Positions 17,442 to 28,524 of a DNA stretch of 64,000 nucleotides are shown piece by piece. The DNA is taken from contig NZ_BCXH01000011.1 of the NCBI RefSeq assembly GCF_001895005.1, positions 124,001 to 188,000 of the forward strand, given 5' to 3'. Under the pieces are notes generated by a model. It saw nothing but the letters and a program-made list of their open reading frames with translations. It ran no database searches and was not told the origin of the DNA. Made by a program: the position numbers and the translations under genes. Origin of the DNA: Rhodococcus yunnanensis NBRC 103083. Lineage in GTDB: Bacteria; Actinomycetota; Actinomycetes; Mycobacteriales; Mycobacteriaceae. Every line of letters starts with the position of its first letter. The stretch's first letter is position 1.

Positions 17442-19072
17442 TGACTTTCCCCGCTACACACGAGGTGTTCAATCAGGTGCCGGACCTGCTGCCGTACGAC
17501 ACGTCGGAGGACTCGTCGCTACTGGAAGGGCTGGAGCGCCACGGGGCGCAGTGGGCCCTCGGCGAACTCCGTGAACTCGGCGATCTCGCCGGAAGCGTCG
17601 AGGTTCAGCAGTGGGGTCGGCTTGCCAACGAGTATCCACCCGTACTGCACACACATGATCGATACGGCAACCGCATCGACGAGGTCGAGTTCCATCCGCA
17701 CTGGCACGACCTGATGGCGGTCGCCGTCGCCAACGGATTGCACGCGACGCCGTGGCAGTGTGACCGCCCCGGCGCGCACGTTGCGCGCGCCGCCAAGTTC
17801 TACGCCTGGGGGCAGGCGGACGCCGGACACATGTGTCCGATCTCGATGACGTACGCCGCTGTGCCTGCGCTGCGCCACAATCCGACGCTCGCCGCGCTGT
17901 ACGAGCCGTTGTTGGCGTCGAGGCACTACGATTTCGGGCTGCGTGTGCCCACCGAGAAACGTGGCCTCATCGCCGGAATGTCGATGACGGAGAAGCAAGG
18001 CGGCTCCGACGTCCGGGCCAACACGACGAAGGCCGTTCCGTGCTCCGACGGTAGCTATTCGATCGTCGGACACAAGTGGTTCACGTCGGCTCCGATGTCG
18101 GACATGTTTCTCACGCTGGCGCAGGCGCCCGGCGGGCTGTCGTGCTTCCTGCTGCCCCGTGTACTTCCCGACGGCAGTCGCAATCGTATTGCGCTGCAAC
18201 GACTCAAGGACAAGCTCGGGAACAAGTCCAACGCGTCGGGCGAGCTCGAGTACCAGGGAGCGACGGGCTGGCTGATCGGGGAGGAGGGCCGCGGCGTCCC
18301 CACGATCATCGACATGGTGAACATGACCAGGCTCGACTGCGTCATCGGATCCGCCGCGGGCATTCGCAACGCCACCGTGCGAGCCGTTCATCATGCACGG
18401 CACCGCGCCGCATTCGGCGCGGCGCTCGTCGATCAACCGCTGATGCGGAACGTACTGTCGGACTTGATCATCGAGTCCGAGGCTGCGACGACGGTGATGA
18501 TGCGACTCGCAGGCGCCACCGACCGGGCCGCGCACGGCGACGAACAGGAGACCTCGCTGCGACGGATTGCCTTGGCCGTCAGCAAGTACTGGGTCTGCAA
18601 GCGTGCGCCCTCGCATGCTGCCGAAGCGCTCGAATGCCTCGGTGGCAACGGCTATGTCGAGGAATCGGGCATGCCGCGGTTGTTCCGCGAGTCGCCACTG
18701 ATGTCCATCTGGGAAGGATCGGGCAACGTCGCCGCGCTCGATTCGCTGCGCGCACTTCTCAAGCAGCCGGACAGCGTCGATGCGTACTTCACCGAGGTCG
18801 GACTCGCATCCGGTGCCGACTCACGCCTCGACGACGCCATCTCCCGCGTCGGGAAGGAGTTGGCCGATCATTCCGACATCGAATACCGCGCACGACGCGT
18901 CGTCGAGCTCATGGCTCTCGTGTTCCAGGGTTCGCTGCTGGTCCGACACGGGGATCCGGCCGTGGCCGATGCCTTCTGCGCCAGCAGGCTCGGCGAGGAC
19001 TGGGGCGGAGCCTTCGGCACATTGCCCACCGGAGTGGACACGGCAGCGGTCTTGGCTCGCGTGCCGCTGTAG
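17441..19072 (+). CDS. aidB: AidB-like acyl-CoA dehydrogenase family protein
   Basis: A 543-residue flavoprotein, the length of E. coli AidB (541) and longer than catabolic acyl-CoA dehydrogenases. AidB marks are FYAWGQADAGHMCPISMTYA, GMSMTEKQGGSDVRANTTKA, RLKDKLGNKSNASGELEY, ALECLGGNGYVEESGMPRLF and a C-terminal extension after the dehydrogenase core. AidB is induced by alkylating agents, binds DNA and shows weak isovaleryl-CoA dehydrogenase activity. Here it is controlled by a TetR gene rather than Ada, so it may serve a different stress or substrate. The ATG overlaps the tetR stop by one base. Confidence 0.88.
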   Translation: MTFPATHEVFNQVPDLLPYDTSEDSSLLEGLERHGAQWALGELRELGDLAGSVEVQQWGRLANEYPPVLHTHDRYGNRIDEVEFHPHWHDLMAVAVANGLHATPWQCDRPGAHVARAAKFYAWGQADAGHMCPISMTYAAVPALRHNPTLAALYEPLLASRHYDFGLRVPTEKRGLIAGMSMTEKQGGSDVRANTTKAVPCSDGSYSIVGHKWFTSAPMSDMFLTLAQAPGGLSCFLLPRVLPDGSRNRIALQRLKDKLGNKSNASGELEYQGATGWLIGEEGRGVPTIIDMVNMTRLDCVIGSAAGIRNATVRAVHHARHRAAFGAALVDQPLMRNVLSDLIIESEAATTVMMRLAGATDRAAHGDEQETSLRRIALAVSKYWVCKRAPSHAAEALECLGGNGYVEESGMPRLFRESPLMSIWEGSGNVAALDSLRALLKQPDSVDAYFTEVGLASGADSRLDDAISRVGKELADHSDIEYRARRVVELMALVFQGSLLVRHGDPAVADAFCASRLGEDWGGAFGTLPTGVDTAAVLARVPL

Positions 19073-19079
19073 ATCGGTC

Positions 19080-20840
19080 TCAGGCGTCGACCTTCGCGGC
19101 CTCGGCGAGCTCCTCGCGCTCGTCGTGGACGTAGCGGCCGCCTGCCAAGGCGGACGCGATGGCGCCGATGATCATCATCGCGGCTGCGGCGACGAACACC
19201 ACGATCAGACCGGAATGGAACGGACCCGAGATGAGGTTCGGGAAGAAGGACTGGCCCACCAGCACGTCGGAGTTCACGCCCGGCTGACCGAGAGTCCCCG
19301 ATGCGCCGAGGAGTTCCTGGATCGGATTGAATCCCAGGAAGGCCGCGAACAGGCTTCCCACCGGCGGCAACGCGGCGACGTTCTGCGCGATGTCGGACGG
19401 GACGCCCTGCGCGGTCAGGCCTTCGAGCATGGCGTCCGGAAGAGTGGTCGAGAGGCCGATGATCATGAGCGAGAAGAAGATTCCGATCGACAACGCAGTC
19501 CCGGAGTTGAAGAAGGTAGCGCGCATTCCCGACGCGGCGCCGCGCTGATCGGCGGGCACGCTCGACATGATGGCCGCGGTGTTCGGGGAGGAGAACAGGC
19601 CCGATCCGACCCCGTTGAGGAACACCAGTAGCGCGAACACCCAGTAGTCGAAGTCGACCGGAATCACGAGCATGAGCAGGAACGTCGCGGCGACGAGCAG
19701 CGATCCGCCGGTGGCGAACGGACGGGCACCGAAGCGGTCCGACAGAATGCCCGAGATCGGTCCTGCAGCGAGGAATCCAACGGTGAGAGGGAGCAGGTAG
19801 ATGCCTGCCCACAGCGGCGTCGACTCGTAGTCGAATCCGTGCAGCGGCAGCCAGATTCCCTGCAGCCAGATGATCAGCATGAACTGCAGGCCGCCGCGTC
19901 CGACGGATGCCATGAGCCCCGCCAGGTTGCCGAACCCGAACGCACGGTTCTTGAACAGGGCCAGATGGAACATCGGCTGTGCGACCACCGATTCCACCCA
20001 GCAGAACAGTCCCAGCACCGCGAGACCGCCGAAGACCGCGGCGAGGACCCACGGATTGCTCCACCCCGTCGTCGAATCCCCGTAGGGCTGGATGCCGTAG
20101 GTGATGCCGGTGAGCAGGGCGGTCAGCCCGACGGCGAACGTGACGGTACCGAGCCAGTCGATCGTGCCGGTGCCGCGCTGGCCCAACTCGTGCAGCGACT
20201 TGTACGACCACAGCGTGCCGAGCAGGCCGAGCGGCACGCTCACCCAGAACACCGCGCGCCAATCCCATTCGGACAGAACACCGCCGATGATGAGACCGAG
20301 GAACGAACCGGCGACGGCCGCGACCTGGTTGATGCCCAGTGCCATGCCGCGTTGGCGCGACGGGAACGCGTCGGTGAGGATGGCGGTCGAGTTGGCCATC
20401 AGCATCGCACCGCCGACGCCCTGGACCACTCGCCAGCCGATGAGCCACAGTGCGCCCGCGCCCTGGTCGAAGAAGTCGAAGCACAGCAGCACCGAGGACG
20501 CGGTGAACACCACGAATCCGAGGTTGTAGACCTTGACGCGGCCGTAGATGTCACCCATCCGGCCGAACGTCACGACGAATACCGCGGACGCCAACAGGAA
20601 CCCCATGAGGAGCCACAGCAGGTAGCTGACGTTGCCCGCAGCCAGCGGATCGAGGTGAATTCCGCGGAAGATCGCGGGGAGGGAGATGATCACGATCGAC
20701 GAGTTGATCGTCGCCATCAGCACGCCCAACGTCGTGTTGGACAGCGTGATCCACTTGTAGCGCGGATGGTCGTGGTCGACGCGAAGGCGACGGCGAACCG
20801 TCGCGACGTCACCGAGATCGAGCTCGTGCTCTGTAGTCAC
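19080..20840 (-). CDS. MFS exporter, DHA2 (14-TM) drug:H+ antiporter family
   Basis: About 586 residues with roughly 14 membrane helices. It shows the MFS motif A (GRMGDIYGRVKVYNLG), the helix-4 RVVQGVGGAMLMANS and the helix-5 motif-C-like INQVAAVAGSFLGLIIGGVLS, all typical of EmrB/QacA-type multidrug exporters. The charged N terminus and C terminus are cytosolic. GTG 20840 is preferred, with GGGGA a few bases upstream; a GTG at 20858 is also possible. A palindrome at 20860-20895 covers the probable promoter. The gene ends 7 bases from the convergent AidB-like gene. Confidence 0.9.
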   Translation of the reverse strand: MTTEHELDLGDVATVRRRLRVDHDHPRYKWITLSNTTLGVLMATINSSIVIISLPAIFRGIHLDPLAAGNVSYLLWLLMGFLLASAVFVVTFGRMGDIYGRVKVYNLGFVVFTASSVLLCFDFFDQGAGALWLIGWRVVQGVGGAMLMANSTAILTDAFPSRQRGMALGINQVAAVAGSFLGLIIGGVLSEWDWRAVFWVSVPLGLLGTLWSYKSLHELGQRGTGTIDWLGTVTFAVGLTALLTGITYGIQPYGDSTTGWSNPWVLAAVFGGLAVLGLFCWVESVVAQPMFHLALFKNRAFGFGNLAGLMASVGRGGLQFMLIIWLQGIWLPLHGFDYESTPLWAGIYLLPLTVGFLAAGPISGILSDRFGARPFATGGSLLVAATFLLMLVIPVDFDYWVFALLVFLNGVGSGLFSSPNTAAIMSSVPADQRGAASGMRATFFNSGTALSIGIFFSLMIIGLSTTLPDAMLEGLTAQGVPSDIAQNVAALPPVGSLFAAFLGFNPIQELLGASGTLGQPGVNSDVLVGQSFFPNLISGPFHSGLIVVFVAAAAMMIIGAIASALAGGRYVHDEREELAEAAKVDA

Positions 20841-20859
20841 CAATATCCCCGGAATCACT

Positions 20860-20895
20860 CGGCCAAATAGTTATATAGGCGTACTATATTGGCCG
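20860..20895. promoter_or_regulatory. Inverted repeat over the exporter promoter
   Basis: Arms CGGCCAAATAGT (20860-20871) and ACTATATTGGCCG (20883-20895) form an interrupted palindrome, with AT-rich sequence that could be a -10 box between them. It lies 20 bases upstream of the exporter start. It looks like a repressor operator, but no regulator gene is adjacent. Confidence 0.5.
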
Positions 20896-20940
20896 AGGTG
20901 CGGTTAATCGACTCCAAAAGTGTTGCCTATGCCCGATTTA

Positions 20941-20979
20941 CTCCCCGTGTTGTGCGCTGTCGAGGCACAACACGGGGAG
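20941..20979 (-). terminator. Hairpin downstream of pgi
   Basis: A perfect 14-bp inverted repeat, CTCCCCGTGTTGTG and CACAACACGGGGAG, with an 11-base loop. It lies 36 bases beyond the pgi stop codon and would fold in the pgi transcript. No U-tract follows. Confidence 0.7.
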
Positions 20980-21014
20980 TGGATCGACCACTCGGGAGTG
21001 CTGCTTCGGGAGTG

Positions 21015-22664
<1,650 letters not shown>

Positions 22665-22744
22665 ATTTGTCGACCCTAATGTGCGGGACGCCCTTGTGCG
22701 CGTCTTCTGGTGCCGACCCATGCGGGCAGGGCAGACTAGAAGGC

Positions 22745-24196
22745 ATGGGAATCAAGTCAATCATCGAAACCATTCAACCGAAGCTGTGGATCGGTGGCCA
22801 TGCTGTCGACGCCGAGAACGGTGCCACGTTCGAAGTCAACGACCCGTCGACCGGCAAACCGATCGCCGTCGTCGCCGACGCCAGCCCCGCCGACGCCGCG
22901 AAAGCGATCGATGCAGCCGCCGGTGCACAGAAGTCCTGGGCGAGCACGCCTGCCCGTGAACGCGGTGAACTCCTTCGAGCGGCGTTCGAGAAGATCACCG
23001 AGCGCGCCGACGACATCGCCGAGGTCATGACACTCGAGATGGGCAAAGCCATCGCCGAGTCCAGGGCCGAGGTCAAGTACGGCGCAGAGTTCTTCCGCTG
23101 GTTCGCCGAGGAAGCAGTGCGGATCGGTGGTCGCTACACCCCGGCTCCGGCAGGCAACGGTCGAATTCTTGTCACCAAGGTGCCCGTGGGACCGGTACTG
23201 GCGATCACGCCCTGGAACTTTCCGCTCGCGATGGGGACCCGCAAGATCGGGCCCGCTCTGGCGGCCGGCTGCACCATCATCGTCAAGCCGGCAAGCGAGA
23301 CGCCGTTGACGATGCTGCTCCTCGCGCAGATCCTTGCCGAGATCGGACTCCCCGACGGTGTGCTGTCGGTCCTGACCACGTCGTCGTCGAGGGCGGTGAG
23401 TGCACCCCTGCTCTCGGATCCACGTCTGCGCAAGCTCACGTTCACGGGTTCGACGGAGGTGGGCAAGAAGCTCATCGAGCAGTCTGCAGGCACTCTGCTG
23501 CGTACGTCGATGGAACTCGGCGGCAATGCACCATTCGTCGTGTTCGACGACGCGGACATCGATGCTGCCGTCGACGGCGCGATACTCGCGAAGCTCCGCA
23601 ACGGCGGCGAAGCGTGTACTGCGGCCAACCGATTCCATGTCGCCAACAGCGTTCGAGAAGAATTCACCACCAAGCTCGTCGAGAAGATGAAGACCTTCAC
23701 GCTCGGGCCGGGCATCGACCCCGAGACGAAGCTCGGACCGCTGATCAACGCGGATCAGCTGAGCACGGTGCAGGAACTCGTTGCGGACGCGGTCAAGGAA
23801 GGCGCCACGGTGGCTCTGGGCGGCGAAGCGCCGGGCGGAGAAGGCTACTTCTACCCGGCGACCGTGCTGACCGACGTCCCGCCGACCGCGCGGATCCTGA
23901 AGGAGGAGGTGTTCGGGCCGGTGGCACCGATCATCGGATTCGATACCGAACAAGAGGGAATCGACGCTGCCAACGACACCGAGTTCGGGTTGGCGTCGTA
24001 CTTCTACACCGCGAGCCTCGACCGTGCGCTACGTGTCGCCGACGCCATCGACAGCGGAATGGTGGGCGTCAACCGCGGAGTGATCTCGGACGCGGCTGCA
24101 CCGTTCGGAGGAGTGAAATCGTCCGGCTTCGGACGCGAAGGTGGAAGTGAAGGAATCGAAGAGTACCTCGACACCAAGTACATCGCTCTGACCTGA
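22745..24196 (+). CDS. gabD: NADP-dependent succinate-semialdehyde dehydrogenase
   Basis: A 483-residue aldehyde dehydrogenase. Motifs are [19 protein letters not shown] (cofactor pocket), [11 protein letters not shown], the Glu in [16 protein letters not shown] and the nucleophilic Cys in [13 protein letters not shown]. The overall pattern ([40 protein letters not shown]) is that of GabD-type succinate-semialdehyde dehydrogenases, which feed 4-aminobutyrate and 2-oxoglutarate-derived semialdehyde into the TCA cycle as succinate. Substrate assignment rests on family resemblance. ATG 22745 lies 80 bases from the divergent pgi start. Confidence 0.85.
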   Translation: MGIKSIIETIQPKLWIGGHAVDAENGATFEVNDPSTGKPIAVVADASPADAAKAIDAAAGAQKSWASTPARERGELLRAAFEKITERADDIAEVMTLEMGKAIAESRAEVKYGAEFFRWFAEEAVRIGGRYTPAPAGNGRILVTKVPVGPVLAITPWNFPLAMGTRKIGPALAAGCTIIVKPASETPLTMLLLAQILAEIGLPDGVLSVLTTSSSRAVSAPLLSDPRLRKLTFTGSTEVGKKLIEQSAGTLLRTSMELGGNAPFVVFDDADIDAAVDGAILAKLRNGGEACTAANRFHVANSVREEFTTKLVEKMKTFTLGPGIDPETKLGPLINADQLSTVQELVADAVKEGATVALGGEAPGGEGYFYPATVLTDVPPTARILKEEVFGPVAPIIGFDTEQEGIDAANDTEFGLASYFYTASLDRALRVADAIDSGMVGVNRGVISDAAAPFGGVKSSGFGREGGSEGIEEYLDTKYIALT

Positions 24197-24203
24197 CGAA
24201 AAA

Positions 24204-24237
24204 ACTCGTTGTGCATGAGCGTTCATGCACAACGAGT
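24204..24237 (-). terminator. Intrinsic terminator of chorismate mutase gene
   Basis: A perfect 15-bp stem, ACTCGTTGTGCATGA and TCATGCACAACGAGT, with a 4-base loop. Read on the minus strand it is followed at once by TTTTTCG, which makes a classic Rho-independent terminator 8 bases after the chorismate mutase stop. On the plus strand it could also end the aldehyde dehydrogenase transcript. Confidence 0.85.
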
Positions 24238-24244
24238 GGTCGGG

Positions 24245-24535
24245 TCAGCGTCCGAGGCGTCCGCGACCGAGACGAAGCAGAAGCATTGCGAGCGTGTGGC
24301 CTTCCTGGCCCAGGCTGCTGAAGCGGTCGAGAACCTTCATCTCACGGCTGTGAACCATGCGAGGTCCGCCGGAAGCCATACGCGTGCGGCCGATCAGCTG
24401 CGAAACCTCGGTGCGGCGCTGGATGGCGGCCAGGATCTCGGCGTCGAGGCGGTCGATCTCATGACGAAGCTCGTCGATCTCGGCCTCGGTCGAGGGCAAC
24501 GGGGTCTCGGAATCGATCTTGGTGGTAGATGCCAT
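24245..24535 (-). CDS. Chorismate mutase, AroQ type (monofunctional)
   Basis: A 96-residue all-helical protein. AroQ features are EIDELRHEIDRLDAEILAAIQRR in helix 1 with the catalytic Arg region, then VSQLIGRTRMASGGPRMVHSREMKVLDRF with the conserved Lys/Arg residues. It rearranges chorismate to prephenate for Phe/Tyr synthesis. It resembles intracellular Rv0948c, which in M. tuberculosis also lies beside uvrD1 and pgi and is activated by DAHP synthase. The frame starts at ATG 24535. A U-tract terminator follows. Confidence 0.93.
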   Translation of the reverse strand: MASTTKIDSETPLPSTEAEIDELRHEIDRLDAEILAAIQRRTEVSQLIGRTRMASGGPRMVHSREMKVLDRFSSLGQEGHTLAMLLLRLGRGRLGR

Positions 24536-24892
24536 TTTCTTCTCCTCGTGTCACTTCGTGGATCGCTGCCTGGTCCGACACCGTTACTACCGCGTATTCG
24601 CGAGCGCTCACGGAATCGATGTGTCGATATGCAGTGCGTCACATAAAACAGTGCGTCACATAGAACGGCCCCGGATCCTCAGTGCGTGAGAGGACCTCGG
24701 GGCGCACACAACTATCGACAATTCCCCTGCCCCGGCGTCGAGCATTCGACTGCGGACAGGAGTTGGCGACGAACGGCTGTTTCGATCACCGATCCAGTTT
24801 GCCCTATGTGTACCGTCCTGGAAAGTCGGATGTTCGTTGTACTTTCTCACCGGTAACTTCCTGTCGGTCCCCGCCGGTAATCTGGTAGCGCG
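24536..24892. other. Divergent intergenic region (chorismate mutase / pcrA)
   Basis: These 357 bases carry no supported gene. They must hold two divergent promoters. Two copies of a 14-base direct repeat lie at 24632-24662. An ACCGGTAA/GCCGGTAA pair (around 24849 and 24874) precedes the pcrA start. I recognise no clear LexA box. Confidence 0.5.
24632..24662. repeat. Direct repeat, 14-bp units
   Basis: CAGTGCGTCACATA occurs at 24632-24645 and again at 24649-24662, separated by AAA (period 17). It lies about 100 bases upstream of the chorismate mutase start, and each copy contains a TCACA half-site. It could be a tandem regulator site. Confidence 0.6.
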
Positions 24893-27364
24893 ATGAACAC
24901 GAATCTTCAGGATGTACCGGTGCCAGGAAAGTCCAAGTCCGAGACGCTTCTGGAGGGGTTGAACCCTCAGCAGCGTGAGGCCGTCGTGCATTCGGGTTCG
25001 CCGCTGCTCATCGTGGCCGGCGCAGGTTCGGGAAAGACGGCGGTTCTGACGCGTCGGATCGCCTATTTGCTGGCTGCGCGTGGTGTCACTCCAGGTCAGG
25101 TTCTGGCCATCACCTTCACCAACAAGGCCGCCGCCGAGATGCGCGAGCGTGTCGCAGGCCTGGTCGGACCGCGCGCCAACAGCATGTGGGTCTCGACGTT
25201 CCACTCCAGCTGCGTCCGCATCCTGCGAAGTCAGGCATCGCTGCTTCCCGGCCTCAACTCGAACTTCTCGATCTACGACGCCGACGATTCTCGACGGTTG
25301 CTGACGATGATCTCCAAAGACCTGCAGATCGACACGAAGAAGTTCTCGGCACGGCTGCTCGCGACTGCGATCTCGAACCTGAAGAACGAGCTCGTCGGAC
25401 CCGAGGACGCCGCGGCGGACGCGGAGAAGCAGATGGTCGAGCTGCCGAAGCTCGTGGCGCAGGTCTACGGCATCTACCAGCTGCGTCTTCGTGCGGCCAA
25501 CGCACTGGACTTCGACGACCTGATCGGCGAGACCGTCGGGTTGCTGCAGGCATTCCCCCAGGTGGCCGAGTACTACCGACGTCGGTTCCGTCACGTACTC
25601 GTCGACGAGTACCAGGACACCAACCACGCCCAGTACATGCTCGTGCGTGAGCTGGTGGGCACCCCGGATGCCGACGGTGCCCTCGAGGGGACCATCGAGC
25701 CGGGTGAGCTGTGCGTCGTCGGTGACGCAGATCAGTCGATCTACGCGTTCCGCGGCGCCACCATCCGCAACATCGAGGAGTTCGAGCGCGACTACCCGGA
25801 CGCGCGCACCATTCTGCTCGAGCAGAACTACCGATCGACACAGAACATTCTGTCCGCGGCCAACTCGGTCATCTCTCGCAACACCGGCCGACGCGACAAG
25901 CGTCTGTGGACCGACTCCGGCGAAGGCGAGCTCATCGTCGGTTACGTCGCCGACAACGAGCACGACGAGGCATCGTTCGTCGCATCCGAGATCGACCGAC
26001 TCGTCGACGGCGAAGGAGTGCGCTACGACGAGGTGGCGGTCTTCTACCGCACCAACAACTCGTCCCGAGCACTCGAAGAGATCTTCATCAGGCTCGGACT
26101 GCCGTACAAGGTCGTCGGCGGCGTCCGGTTCTACGAGCGCAAGGAGGTCCGCGACATCGTCGCCTACCTCCGTGTGCTGTCCAACGAGGACGACACCGTG
26201 AGTATGCGTCGCATACTCAACACGCCCCGGCGTGGCATCGGTGATCGCGCCGAGGCGTGCGTGGCGGTGCACGCCGAACAACGCGACATGAGCTTCTCCC
26301 AGGCGCTGCACGACGCGGCTGACGGCAAGGTCGCGCTGCTCAACTCGCGGTCGCAGAAACTGATCGGCGGGTTCCTGGAGCTACTCGACGAGCTTCGGGC
26401 CGTATTGACGGCCACCGACGGCGACGGCAACGACATCGCGGACATCGGCGACGTCGTCGAAGCGGTGCTCGATCGCACGGGTTACCGCGCCGAGCTCGAG
26501 GGCAGCAGCGATCCGCAGGACGGTGCGCGGCTGGACAACCTCAACGAACTCGTCAGCGTGGCACGGGAATTCACCTCCGAGGCACGCAACCTCGCGGCGG
26601 TCGAGGCAGAGCTGGAAGCGGAAGGTATCGAGCGGTCGGTACCCGACGGCGAAGCCGATCCCGAGGAGGGCCTCCCCGAACCCGGATCCCTCGCGGCGTT
26701 CCTCGAGCGAGTCTCGCTCGTCGCGGACACCGATCAGATCCCCGATTCCGGCACGGGAGTCGTCACCTTGATGACGCTGCACACGGCCAAGGGATTGGAA
26801 TTCCCGGTCGTCTTCGTCACGGGCTGGGAGGACGGTCAATTCCCACACATGCGTGCACTCGGCGACCCGCACGAGCTGTCCGAGGAGCGCAGACTTGCAT
26901 ATGTCGGCATCACTCGTGCGCGCCATCGTCTCTACGTCACTCGGGCGATCATGCGCTCGGCGTGGGGGCAGCCGATCAACAACCCGGAATCGCGTTTCCT
27001 GCAGGAGATTCCGCAAGAGTTGATGAAGTGGAAGCGAGAGGATCCCGGCGTCGGCGGTGGGCGCGCCATCGGGGGAGGGCGTCCCCGATCGGGTTTCGGT
27101 GGCGGTGGCTTCGGTGGTGGCGGTTTCGGGGGAGGCGGTTATGGGGATCGACAGTCGTCGTCCACGCCGAGCTTCGGTGCGCCGCGCAAGAACAACACTC
27201 TGGTCCTCGCAGTGGGGGACAGAGTCAACCATGACAAGTACGGCCTCGGAACGGTGTTGGAGTCCACCGGGTCAGGAACCTCGGCGATGGTACTCGTCGA
27301 TTTCGGTACGTCCGGGCGTGTGAAGATGATGCTCATCGGTGGGGTCCCGATGACCAAGCTTTGA
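24893..27364 (+). CDS. pcrA: ATP-dependent DNA helicase UvrD1/PcrA
   Basis: An 823-residue superfamily 1A 3'-5' helicase for nucleotide excision repair and replication restart. Motifs in order are Q-motif LNPQQREAV, Walker A VAGAGSGKTAVLTRR, Ia ITFTNKAAAEM, Walker B VDEYQDTN, III GDADQSIYAFRGA, IV QNYRSTQNIL, V TLMTLHTAKGLEFPVVF and VI VGITRARHRLYVTRA. The tail has a long Gly/Phe-rich linker (about residues 720-760) and a Tudor-like end, GDRVNHDKYGLGTVLES. In M. tuberculosis and Bacillus the Tudor part contacts RNA polymerase, and in UvrD1 redox-linked dimerisation maps near it. The M. tuberculosis protein is 771 residues, so the linker is expanded here. Confidence 0.96.
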   Translation: MNTNLQDVPVPGKSKSETLLEGLNPQQREAVVHSGSPLLIVAGAGSGKTAVLTRRIAYLLAARGVTPGQVLAITFTNKAAAEMRERVAGLVGPRANSMWVSTFHSSCVRILRSQASLLPGLNSNFSIYDADDSRRLLTMISKDLQIDTKKFSARLLATAISNLKNELVGPEDAAADAEKQMVELPKLVAQVYGIYQLRLRAANALDFDDLIGETVGLLQAFPQVAEYYRRRFRHVLVDEYQDTNHAQYMLVRELVGTPDADGALEGTIEPGELCVVGDADQSIYAFRGATIRNIEEFERDYPDARTILLEQNYRSTQNILSAANSVISRNTGRRDKRLWTDSGEGELIVGYVADNEHDEASFVASEIDRLVDGEGVRYDEVAVFYRTNNSSRALEEIFIRLGLPYKVVGGVRFYERKEVRDIVAYLRVLSNEDDTVSMRRILNTPRRGIGDRAEACVAVHAEQRDMSFSQALHDAADGKVALLNSRSQKLIGGFLELLDELRAVLTATDGDGNDIADIGDVVEAVLDRTGYRAELEGSSDPQDGARLDNLNELVSVAREFTSEARNLAAVEAELEAEGIERSVPDGEADPEEGLPEPGSLAAFLERVSLVADTDQIPDSGTGVVTLMTLHTAKGLEFPVVFVTGWEDGQFPHMRALGDPHELSEERRLAYVGITRARHRLYVTRAIMRSAWGQPINNPESRFLQEIPQELMKWKREDPGVGGGRAIGGGRPRSGFGGGGFGGGGFGGGGYGDRQSSSTPSFGAPRKNNTLVLAVGDRVNHDKYGLGTVLESTGSGTSAMVLVDFGTSGRVKMMLIGGVPMTKL

Positions 27365-27453
27365 CTTTCCTTTTGCGATTGCGCTTTTGGTGAATCTCGC
27401 CGGCGGCGACGGGGTATCTTTGCGCACACCTACGCGGTTGCCGAAGGACCACT

Positions 27454-28524
27454 ATGCGCGTCGCCATCGTCTCGCCTGGATTTCCGCCGGACCGAGGCGG
27501 GGTGGAGGCGCACGTCGAAGCTCTCGCCGAGGGGCTGACCGCCGCCGGTGTCGACGTGGAGGTGTTCTGCGCGCATCGTGGGGCGCGGTCGACGCACGTT
27601 GCCGGCACCGGCTCCGTTGTCGTGCACACCTTCCCGGCGTGGAGAGTGTCCAGTATGTCGATTTCGCCGAGGCTGTTGTGGAGGGCACTTCGGCTCGGAC
27701 CTGGCTTCGACGTGATCCACGTGCACAGCTATCACGCAACCTCCGGTGCTGCGGCGCTGGTGGGGCTCCGTGCGAGAGTGGTGTTCACGCCCCACTATCA
27801 CGGGGTCGGGCATTCCCGGGCTGCCGAACTGCTGCATCGGGTCTACGGCCGTTTCGGTTCCGTATTGTTCCGCCTGAGTCGGGCGGTGATCTGCGTGTCC
27901 GAGGTCGAGCAGGAACTGATCGTGCACGACTTTCCGCGCTGCGCGGACAGAATCACGGTGATCCCGAACGGCACGAATGTCATCGGTATCGGTGCGGCTG
28001 CACCGTTCCCGAACGAGCCTCCCACCGTGCTCAGTGTGGGGCGCCTCGCGGCGTACAAGCACACCGAACGGCTGGTCGCGGCCATGGCGGATGTGTCCGA
28101 GCACGCTCAGCTCGTCGTGATAGGCGACGGTCCCGAGCGTGCGGCCTTGGAAGCGCGGGTACGTGACTCGGGCATGGAAGGCCGGATCCGTTTCACCGGG
28201 CAGGTCGACGATGTGACACTTCGTCGCTGGTTGCGCACGGCCGCGGTGCTGGTGTCGCTGTCGGAGCAAGAGGCATTCGGAATGGCCCCCGTCGAGGCTG
28301 CGAGCGCTGGAGCGCGTGTCGTGCTCAGCGATATCCCGGCCCATCGTGAGCTGGAGAGGCTGTACCTCGGCGACGCGGCACGAATCGTGGCCGGCCACCT
28401 CGACGTCGCATCGACGATCGGCGAACTGCTGATGCTGAAAGACCGTGTAGTGGTGGAGGTACCGGACTGGCCCTCGGTTGCCGCGTCGACCATGTCGGTG
28501 TACCGAAGTGTGTGCAAGCGCTAG
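27454..28524 (+). CDS. Glycosyltransferase family 4 protein
   Basis: A 356-residue GT-B glycosyltransferase. The N-terminal domain starts MRVAIVSPGFPPDRGGVEAH, the acceptor domain typical of GT4. The C-terminal donor domain has ITVIPNGTNV, VLSVGRLAAYKHTERLVAAM and the E-x7-E motif in SLSEQEAFGMAPVEAASAG. It transfers a sugar from a nucleotide donor to a lipid-linked or membrane acceptor. No membrane helix is present. It has AAGGA before its ATG and opens the accessory glycan block, 89 bases after pcrA. It is separated from the following seven-gene operon by 100 bases. Confidence 0.9.
   Translation: MRVAIVSPGFPPDRGGVEAHVEALAEGLTAAGVDVEVFCAHRGARSTHVAGTGSVVVHTFPAWRVSSMSISPRLLWRALRLGPGFDVIHVHSYHATSGAAALVGLRARVVFTPHYHGVGHSRAAELLHRVYGRFGSVLFRLSRAVICVSEVEQELIVHDFPRCADRITVIPNGTNVIGIGAAAPFPNEPPTVLSVGRLAAYKHTERLVAAMADVSEHAQLVVIGDGPERAALEARVRDSGMEGRIRFTGQVDDVTLRRWLRTAAVLVSLSEQEAFGMAPVEAASAGARVVLSDIPAHRELERLYLGDAARIVAGHLDVASTIGELLMLKDRVVVEVPDWPSVAASTMSVYRSVCKR

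Noticed and set aside
18868-20484. 538-residue minus-strand frame
   Set aside because: It overlaps the MFS exporter in another frame and is Arg-rich shadow sequence.
24849-24885. LexA-type SOS box before pcrA
   Set aside because: The ACCGGTAA/GCCGGTAA pair is a direct repeat and does not match the GAAC-N4-GTTC actinobacterial LexA palindrome.
24656-26311. 551-residue minus-strand frame
   Set aside because: It is antisense to pcrA. The helicase motifs on the plus strand are complete.
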